Shown: positions 34,337 through 39,554 of the stretch, piece after piece
Layout of the letters: every line of letters starts with the position of its first letter
How positions within the stretch are numbered: position 1 is the stretch's first letter
NCBI GenBank assembly: GCA_910579805.1
Contig: CAJTWM010000034.1
Location: forward strand, 1 to 39,554
Source: an uncultured Lachnospiraceae bacterium
GTDB taxonomy: Bacteria; Bacillota; Clostridia; Lachnospirales; Lachnospiraceae
Direction of reading: 5' to 3'
Length of the DNA: 39,554 bases
The notes under the pieces: generated by a model
Told to the model about the DNA's origin: nothing
Databases searched by the model: none
Seen by the model: the letters and a program-made list of their open reading frames with translations, nothing else
Program-made: the position numbers and the translations under genes

Positions 34337-35546
34337 CCTCTTCGTCCGTTTCTTCTGATTTGATCGGAGCAGTTTCGCCGGTCTTTTCAATGACTAAAAA
34401 ATCCGCGGTTGCTCTCCATTGTAAATTACCCTTTTCTATTTTAACATCTTTTTCAATAAATTGTACCCCTTTTTCCTCCAAACTTCTTATAAATGTATTA
34501 ATTTCTTCATTTAAGTGCCGTGCCACTTCTTCTTTTGAATATTTTGCTTTCACCGGATTATATTCTGTATATTTATCCACTCCGTAAAAAAACGGGAGAA
34601 ACCACTGCTCCAATGCCTCCAATTGTTTTCTGTCCTGCGTGATGTCGCAATTTTCCTTATCACTGTAATCGGGGAAAGCAATTTCTTTATCAAACAATTT
34701 CAGATAGAGGCTTTTATACTCTTTTCCCGTATATTCATGCAGGATATAAGAGATCGGCATAGTAGCCTGAAATCGGTAGCTGCACTCCAGATATACGTCG
34801 GCGTCGGCCGCATATAACTGATAGCTTATGATTTCCCCCGCGTCGTTATAGATCGGCACCTGTCCCGAAACAAGAATATCGCCGGCCTTCACCTCGTCAC
34901 CCGCTTTCACCATCGGCACGCCGTTCCTTGTAATAATAGAAGACACGATGCCGTCCTTGCTTGCCACCAGATCGGAAACTTCTTCCGTTTTTTCTTCGGC
35001 AGTAAATATTTTATCATTTTCTTTTATCTGTATCCAAAGTTTCGTTCCTTCAACCTGTACGGAAGTCCATGTGATATTTGGGAACTCCGTCCGGAGCGCT
35101 TTTTCCAGATCTTCTACCTGAACGATATTTTTTTTACTGCCTATCTTAATGTCCTGTTCTTCTAAAAATTCCATCAGGTCTTCCGTCAGAATTTTGTCGT
35201 TGCCTGTCATTTCGATCTTCCAGATATATCCGGTAGTCCAAAACAGGAAGAGAAATGTTCCCACGATACCTGCCAGAAAAAAAGAATGCAGCTTGATATG
35301 CGGTATGAAAAAAGGCAGCCCGAACTTGTTAAGCACTGCTACCTTTGTCCCCGTCTTCCGTACAAACGGTCTTATTTGAAAGTATCCGCTTAAGCTGATG
35401 TTCATGTTATAGCTGCCGTCCGCACACTTTTCTATATCCCAAAGCAAAATATCATGATTACAACACAAATTCATAAACCGTTCCGGTGAATATCCCCATA
35501 CCCTGATACGAAGATATCCTTTTAAAAAACGAAAAAATCCTATCAT
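34320..35546 (-). CDS. yqfD: Sporulation protein YqfD
   Basis: A 408-residue protein with a cytosolic N-terminal domain (about 1-85, with FLKGYLRIRVWGYSPERFMNLC), one membrane helix (about 90-110, HSFFLAGIVGTFLFLFW) and a large extracytoplasmic region. The IRVWGYSPERF segment and the long C-terminal domain with the stretch GDEVKAGDILVSG are typical of YqfD, a mother-cell (sigma-E) protein of unknown biochemical role in Bacillus. The ATG at 35546 has GTGGAG 5 nt upstream. Confidence 0.92.
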   Translation of the reverse strand: MIGFFRFLKGYLRIRVWGYSPERFMNLCCNHDILLWDIEKCADGSYNMNISLSGYFQIRPFVRKTGTKVAVLNKFGLPFFIPHIKLHSFFLAGIVGTFLFLFWTTGYIWKIEMTGNDKILTEDLMEFLEEQDIKIGSKKNIVQVEDLEKALRTEFPNITWTSVQVEGTKLWIQIKENDKIFTAEEKTEEVSDLVASKDGIVSSIITRNGVPMVKAGDEVKAGDILVSGQVPIYNDAGEIISYQLYAADADVYLECSYRFQATMPISYILHEYTGKEYKSLYLKLFDKEIAFPDYSDKENCDITQDRKQLEALEQWFLPFFYGVDKYTEYNPVKAKYSKEEVARHLNEEINTFIRSLEEKGVQFIEKDVKIEKGNLQWRATADFLVIEKTGETAPIKSEETDEEDERQD

Positions 35547-35599
35547 AAAATCTCCACTCCCACTCTGCCTGCGAATTTTTGGCCCGTTTACTGCCTGCG

Positions 35600-35887
35600 T
35601 TAAATATATTGGACACTGGAGATGCATCCGCTTATTTTCATATCTTCATTTGTGTAATAATCAATGAAAAGTCCCTTTCCTTCAAAACAGATCTGACAGT
35701 TTTTCCCTTGGATCAAAATATGGCAACTGGTATATTCCAAGATCCCTCTGTAGTTTTCTATATGGGCGCTCACGTTTCCCGTTACGGTAAGAATGGAATC
35801 GCCCATAACGATATCTCTTGGGATCTTTAAAGATTCCATGATAAATTCTTTTGTCCTGCCTGTGTTTTTTTTCTTATTCTCTCTCAT
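35600..35887 (-). CDS. yqfC: Sporulation protein YqfC (YabP family)
   Basis: A 95-residue YabP/YqfC family protein, a small sporulation protein working next to YqfD. Characteristic features are KIPRDIVMGDSILTVTGN, the central HIENYRGILEY and the end CFEGKGLFIDYYTNEDMKISG. The N terminus carries an extra Lys/Arg-rich stretch. The ATG at 35887 has no ribosome site and directly abuts a TATAAT; an internal ATG at 35839 (Met17) is an alternative start if that TATAAT is a working -10. Confidence 0.9.
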   Translation of the reverse strand: MRENKKKNTGRTKEFIMESLKIPRDIVMGDSILTVTGNVSAHIENYRGILEYTSCHILIQGKNCQICFEGKGLFIDYYTNEDMKISGCISSVQYI

Positions 35888-35893
35888 ATTATA
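35888..35893 (-). promoter_or_regulatory. Possible -10 element adjoining yqfC
   Basis: TATAAT on the minus strand ends one base before the annotated yqfC ATG. No good -35 (TTTTTC) lies 17 bp upstream. An overlapping CATATAGT partly fits the sigma-E -10 (CATACANT), the sigma factor expected for yqfC-yqfD. If active, transcription would begin inside the first codons. Confidence 0.3.
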
Positions 35894-35919
35894 CTATATG
35901 TGGATTTTAAGAAAAAATG

Positions 35920-37227
35920 TTATACTTTCACAATTCCTTTGATAAGAGGCGTTTCCTCCGGTTTTTGCTCCGAAAATGCTATAGCGTTTAAAAACCGTTT
36001 TTTTGCGGTATCTGTTTTTTTTCTGTCATTACCATGGATCAATGCAATGGTTTCCCCTTTCTTTACATAATCGCCTTTCTTTTTTTGAAAAACCAGCCCG
36101 ACCGTCAGATCGATATTGCTTTCTTTTGTTTCTCTCCCACCGCCTAAGACTAAGGAACAGTTTCCGATTTCCTCACAATGGATCTTTTTGATATAACCGT
36201 CTTGGGGAGAAGGAACCGCTTCGAAAATGGAAGCCTGTGGAAACTTCTCCGGTTCATAGACATAAGAATCGTCCCCGCCCTGTGATCTGACAAACTGAGC
36301 GAGTTTTTCCAGCGCCTTTTTATTTTGGATCGTTTCTTTTAACATCTCCTGCGCCGTCTGGACATCGGGGGCAGCTTTTCCGGCAACCAGCATATGGGAA
36401 CCGAGAGTCAGACAAAGCGTTTCAAAATCTTTCGGTCCTTCTCCATTAAGAGTAGCAATGGCTTCTTTGACTTCCAATATGTTTCCGACCGCCGCGCCAA
36501 GAGGCTGATCCATATCGGAAATAACGGCAATCGTTTCTTTTCCGGCATTTTTGCCGATCTTTACCATTTCCTGCCCTAACAAAAAGGCGTCTTCTTCTTT
36601 TTTCATAAAAGCGCCGCTGCCGGTTTTTACGTCAAGCACAATGGCGTCCGCCCCCGCCGCCAGTTTTTTACTCATGATGGAACTGGCAATCAGGGACATA
36701 TTATCTACGGTTGCGGTCACATCCCGCAAAGCATAGAGTTTTTTATCTGCGGGAGCCAGTTCTTTTGTCTGTCCCATAATGGAAATTCCGTTTTCTCTCA
36801 CATTTTTTAAAAACCGTTCCGTAGATATTTCCGTAGTAAATCCGGGAAAGCTTTCCAGTTTATCTATCGTTCCTCCCGTATGGCCCAGCCCCCGCCCGCT
36901 CATTTTGGCTACTTTCAGCCCGCATGCGGCGGTCATGGGAATCAGGGCAAGGGAAGTTTTATCGCCCACTCCTCCGGTGGAATGTTTATCCACTTTGATC
37001 CCTTCGATACCGGACAGATCCAGAACCTCGCCACTGTGTTCCATTGCCAGCGTAAGGAAAAGCGTCTCTTCTTCGTCCATCCCCTGAAAATAAACCGCCA
37101 TCATCATGGCGGACATCTGATAATCCGGTATTTCTCCCTGAGTAAAGCCATTTACCATAAACTCGATCTCTTCTTTCGTAAGAGACAATCCGTTTCTTTT
37201 TTTTATAATCAGATCATACATTCTCAT
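35920..37227 (-). CDS. pdp: Pyrimidine-nucleoside phosphorylase
   Basis: Splits uridine, thymidine and deoxyuridine with phosphate into base and (deoxy)ribose-1-phosphate for salvage. The 435-residue product has the family signature SGRGLGHTGGTIDKLESFPG (about 110-129), the phosphate-binding KHSTGGVGDKTS (about 81-92), and a C-terminal domain. It matches both DeoA and Pdp, with Firmicute enzymes usually the broad-specificity Pdp. GGGGGAT precedes the ATG, which overlaps the PAP2 stop by 4 bp (ATGA). Confidence 0.93.
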   Translation of the reverse strand: MRMYDLIIKKRNGLSLTKEEIEFMVNGFTQGEIPDYQMSAMMMAVYFQGMDEEETLFLTLAMEHSGEVLDLSGIEGIKVDKHSTGGVGDKTSLALIPMTAACGLKVAKMSGRGLGHTGGTIDKLESFPGFTTEISTERFLKNVRENGISIMGQTKELAPADKKLYALRDVTATVDNMSLIASSIMSKKLAAGADAIVLDVKTGSGAFMKKEEDAFLLGQEMVKIGKNAGKETIAVISDMDQPLGAAVGNILEVKEAIATLNGEGPKDFETLCLTLGSHMLVAGKAAPDVQTAQEMLKETIQNKKALEKLAQFVRSQGGDDSYVYEPEKFPQASIFEAVPSPQDGYIKKIHCEEIGNCSLVLGGGRETKESNIDLTVGLVFQKKKGDYVKKGETIALIHGNDRKKTDTAKKRFLNAIAFSEQKPEETPLIKGIVKV

Positions 37228-37760
37228 TTCTGATCCCCCTGTGTGCTTTTCTTTTTCTTCTCATAAGCTTCTCCGGCTTTATGTACTGCATAAGCGACAA
37301 GAAGGCCGATCAAAGTCCCCAGCAGCACATCCGTCGGATAATGCACAAAAAGATAAAGTCTGGAAAAAGCGATAAAGGCTGCCAAAATAAAGGCTGCGAT
37401 TCCCCATTTTTTATTGGCATACCAGACCGATAGAGCGCCTGTAAAACTTATCATGGAATGACCGGAAGGAAAGGAATAGTCTTTCGGATTCCCGATCAGA
37501 AGGGGAACGTCAGGATTCACCCAGCAGGGTCTTGCCCGGGCCACCAGATTTTTGAGGGCGATATTTCCAATCAAAAAACAGCACAGCATGGAAATCATGA
37601 ACAGGATCCCCCACTTCCGGTACTTTTTTGTGCATAACAGGATCAGGCATATTAAGATCCAAAAGATCCCTCCGTCTCCCAAGTGGGTTACCGAAGAGAA
37701 AAACAGATCCAGTATACTGTTATGTATACTTTGTAAAAATAAAAGAAAATCCATTTCCAT
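37224..37760 (-). CDS. PAP2-family membrane phosphatase
   Basis: A phosphatidate phosphatase-type integral membrane enzyme; related proteins act on undecaprenyl pyrophosphate or phosphatidylglycerophosphate. The 178-residue product has all three motifs: Lys70 with Arg77-Pro78 (KNLVARARP), PSGH (98-101), and Ser133-Arg134 with His140 and Asp144 (SRLYLFVHYPTD). About five membrane helices. Recycling of undecaprenyl pyrophosphate is plausible given the wall genes but not shown. First gene after the promoter at 37820-37848. Confidence 0.93.
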   Translation of the reverse strand: MEMDFLLFLQSIHNSILDLFFSSVTHLGDGGIFWILICLILLCTKKYRKWGILFMISMLCCFLIGNIALKNLVARARPCWVNPDVPLLIGNPKDYSFPSGHSMISFTGALSVWYANKKWGIAAFILAAFIAFSRLYLFVHYPTDVLLGTLIGLLVAYAVHKAGEAYEKKKKSTQGDQK

Positions 37761-37819
37761 TCAAAACTTCTCCTTTTCTGTCCTGCTTTCGATGATACCG
37801 ATTCAAAAACCTCACGTTT

Positions 37820-37848
37820 ATTATACTATGCCCTGTTCGGCAAAACAA
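37820..37848 (-). promoter_or_regulatory. Candidate vegetative promoter for the PAP2 gene cluster
   Basis: On the minus strand TTGTTT (37843-37848) is followed by a 17-bp spacer and a perfect TATAAT (37820-37825). It lies about 60 bp upstream of the PAP2 start codon, and its -35 lies next to the U tract of the preceding terminator. Spacing and -10 are ideal; the -35 matches only three of six bases. Confidence 0.6.
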
Positions 37849-37907
37849 CAAAAAAAGACTCCGGGACATAGCTTTTACCGCATCCTTGTTATGTATCCCG
37901 GAGTCTT
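37849..37907 (-). terminator. Strong intrinsic terminator after the acyl-CoA synthetase-like gene
   Basis: A 12-bp perfect stem (37855-37866 with 37896-37907: AAGACTCCGGGA and its complement) extends by a few pairs around a loop and is followed on the minus strand by seven Ts. It lies 10 nt past the stop codon. A clear Rho-independent terminator separating this gene from the PAP2 cluster. Confidence 0.9.
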
Positions 37908-37917
37908 ACCTGTTTTA

Positions 37918-39432
37918 TTAATAACGTTTGATCTTTTTCGACGGCGTTTTCTCAAATTCCGTGTCACGGATCTTCAAACCATGGATCCGCTTATAAGCAG
38001 GCATATCTTTATTAAAATCGTCCAATATGCTCTGTAATTTTCCTTCCACATCTTTTATATGTTTTTTTCCTGCGTATTCCAGATCGGGAAAGATTTCCGC
38101 TTCGATGATATTGTCCTTTTCACGGACAATGATCTCTTTAATAAGAGGATTCTGATAAAGCTGATTTTCCAGTTCTTCCGGAGATACGTTTTCCCCGTTT
38201 TTCAAAATAATCAGGTTTTTTTTGCGTCCGGTCAGAAAAACAAATCCGTCTTCGTCTACATATCCTAAATCTCCGGTACGCAGCCATCCGTCTGTTAATG
38301 TTTCTTTTGTCTCTTCCGGCATTTTGTAGTATCCGAGCATCACGCTGCTTCCTCTTACCCAAATCTCATTTTCTACTACCTTTGCTTCACAGTTAGGCAT
38401 CAGCTTTCCGACCGATCCCTCTTTGGATTCCCATTCCAGATTCGTGCTGATCACCGGAGAGCATTCTGTCATTCCATATCCCTGCAGGATCGTGATTCCA
38501 TACTCTTTGAAATGTCCTACCAGTTCCGGAGGAAGGTATGCACCGCCGGAGACGATCGTCTTTAAGTTTCCGCCGAAAGCGGATTTCGCTACCATCTTTT
38601 TCGGGAGCACGCCGGTAGCCGCTTTTAACTTAGCATAGACGGATTCAATGATCATAGGTACAAAAAGTACGATTTCCGGTTTAAACAGTTTAAAGTTTTT
38701 GGATACATGCATCACGGAATCATTGATACAGATTATGATCCCTATGTAGATCGCCTTTAAAATATCCATGGTAAAGCAGTAGGCATGATGGATGGGCAAC
38801 ACCGTCATGGAAACCGTTCCCCGCGGGATCTTCATATCAAGACAGACGGCGTTTTCGGTCAGATTTCTATGACTCAGCATAACTCCCTTGCTTTTTCCCG
38901 TCGTTCCTGAAGTAAAAAGAATGGCGCACATTTTGTCAGGGTCAAGTTCACAGGAAAAATCGCCCTGGTTTTCCGACAGCAATTGGGAAAGCGACAGGCT
39001 TTCGCCGTTACTTTCTTCTTTCTGCATAGAGATCATATATTTAACATTGGGACATTTTTCTTTCACAAGTCCGGCCACATCTTTTCGTAATTCGTCATAT
39101 ACAAAGACGCTGACGTCCGCCCGGTTTAACAGTTCGCAGACTTCTCCTGCCGGAAGCAGGGCATCGAGAGGGACGATGACCCCTCCGCTGTTTACCGTCC
39201 CGAAATAAGAAAGGATCCATTCATAAGTGGTAGGCCCTATGACCGCCACATGCTTTCCGAGCATATCATATTTTTCTAATATACGGCTGAATGCCTGACT
39301 GTCATTTTTCAGATCTTGGTAGCTCTTTTCTTTTATCTCTTTTCCGTCCTTATAACGGAATGCCGTCTGTTCTCCGTAATTTTTATCCGCATGGTCGATG
39401 ATTTCTTTCATTGTGCATAATGTTTTTTCCAT
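37918..39432 (-). CDS. AMP-forming acyl-CoA synthetase-like ligase
   Basis: An ANL-superfamily adenylating enzyme that activates a carboxylate with ATP, usually to pass it to CoA. The 504-residue product has the P-loop ILFTSGTTGKSKGV (171-184), the adenine motif YGMTECSP, GWLRTGDLGYVDEDG and the C-terminal hinge KNLIILKNGENVSPEELE; the tail FEKTPSKKIKR holds the catalytic lysine. It resembles long-chain fatty acid-CoA ligases, but substrate specificity is not readable. A G-rich AGGGGATGGG lies 8 or more nt before the ATG. An imperfect palindrome sits about 57 bp upstream of the start. Confidence 0.9.
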   Translation of the reverse strand: MEKTLCTMKEIIDHADKNYGEQTAFRYKDGKEIKEKSYQDLKNDSQAFSRILEKYDMLGKHVAVIGPTTYEWILSYFGTVNSGGVIVPLDALLPAGEVCELLNRADVSVFVYDELRKDVAGLVKEKCPNVKYMISMQKEESNGESLSLSQLLSENQGDFSCELDPDKMCAILFTSGTTGKSKGVMLSHRNLTENAVCLDMKIPRGTVSMTVLPIHHAYCFTMDILKAIYIGIIICINDSVMHVSKNFKLFKPEIVLFVPMIIESVYAKLKAATGVLPKKMVAKSAFGGNLKTIVSGGAYLPPELVGHFKEYGITILQGYGMTECSPVISTNLEWESKEGSVGKLMPNCEAKVVENEIWVRGSSVMLGYYKMPEETKETLTDGWLRTGDLGYVDEDGFVFLTGRKKNLIILKNGENVSPEELENQLYQNPLIKEIIVREKDNIIEAEIFPDLEYAGKKHIKDVEGKLQSILDDFNKDMPAYKRIHGLKIRDTEFEKTPSKKIKRY

Positions 39433-39488
39433 AAATAAATTCCCATCCCCTGTCTGCGCCGTAGCGCACCAATCTTAATCCCGAATTA

Positions 39489-39527
39489 TTCACGGAACAG
39501 TATCTGAATTGATAACTGTACCATGAA
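39489..39527 (-). promoter_or_regulatory. Long imperfect palindrome, likely operator of the acyl-CoA synthetase-like gene
   Basis: The arms are TTCACGGAACAGTATC (39489-39504) and the complement of TTCATGGTACAGTTATC (39511-39527), with a 6-bp spacer; they differ by two substitutions and one inserted base. A shorter hairpin with a UACG loop (39455-39468) lies between it and the gene. AATTGAT recurs at 39507-39513 and 39534-39540, which could reflect a direct-repeat regulator (MocR/GntR-like) or a TetR-like site. No clear promoter core was found beside it. Confidence 0.5.
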
Positions 39528-39554
39528 TCTGAAAATTGATCCATACAGCCATAA

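Noticed and set aside
35565..35599. Nine-base direct repeat (CTGCCTGCG) in the yqfC-yqfD gap
   Set aside because: Only two copies, 26 bp apart, with no symmetry or promoter nearby.

Overview
The window looks like chromosome of a low-to-mid GC, spore-forming Clostridia, most like Lachnospiraceae. The grounds are the gene set and order: an mreBCD-PBP2-minCDE-rodA-mgsA block, mutS-mutL-miaA next to a YnbB-type PLP protein, and a yqfC-yqfD-phoH-(pgpH-like)-ybeY block with further sporulation-type genes. Genus cannot be fixed from sequence alone. I support 36 protein genes, all on the minus strand and mostly separated by less than 100 bp or overlapping, so transcription runs from high to low coordinates. 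I found no rRNA, tRNA, CRISPR, IS or phage genes, and no gene-free stretch over about 300 bp.

In the direction of transcription: (1) 39.5-37.9 kb holds an acyl-CoA synthetase-like gene with a long imperfect palindrome upstream and a strong terminator downstream. (2) A promoter overlapping that terminator (37820-37848) starts a long run: PAP2 phosphatase, pyrimidine-nucleoside phosphorylase, YqfC, YqfD, PhoH, a degenerate PgpH-like membrane protein, YbeY, a SpoVB/MurJ-like flippase and a BofC-like protein. (3) 29.2-21.2 kb holds two unrelated FAD-dependent oxidoreductases, proline synthesis (proB, proA) with DUF896 and a 5-formyl-THF cyclo-ligase between them, an uncharacterised nuclease-like protein, and peptidase T. 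(4) 21.1-9.9 kb holds miaB, a SulP anion transporter, mutS, mutL, miaA, a YnbB-like PLP enzyme, a DUF4321 protein and radC. (5) 9.9-0.1 kb is the cell-shape and division cluster mreB, mreC, mreD, PBP2, minC, minD, minE, rodA, followed by mgsA and a lipoprotein D-Ala-D-Ala carboxypeptidase, ending at a weak terminator. A further promoter points out of the left edge.

Most genes are ordinary housekeeping. The unusual points are in the details. The PgpH-like protein at the usual pgpH locus has lost the HD metal ligands and the extracellular domain. MreB has Lys and Asn where hydrolysis-linked Glu and Asp normally sit. MgsA has Glu in place of its catalytic Asp. PBP2 carries a roughly 240-residue insertion. 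A 247-residue unknown protein combines a BglII-spaced D-x8-E-x-Q motif with a C-terminal winged-helix-like region. These could point to lineage-specific rewiring of c-di-AMP turnover and elongasome control, but that is inference and needs comparison with relatives.
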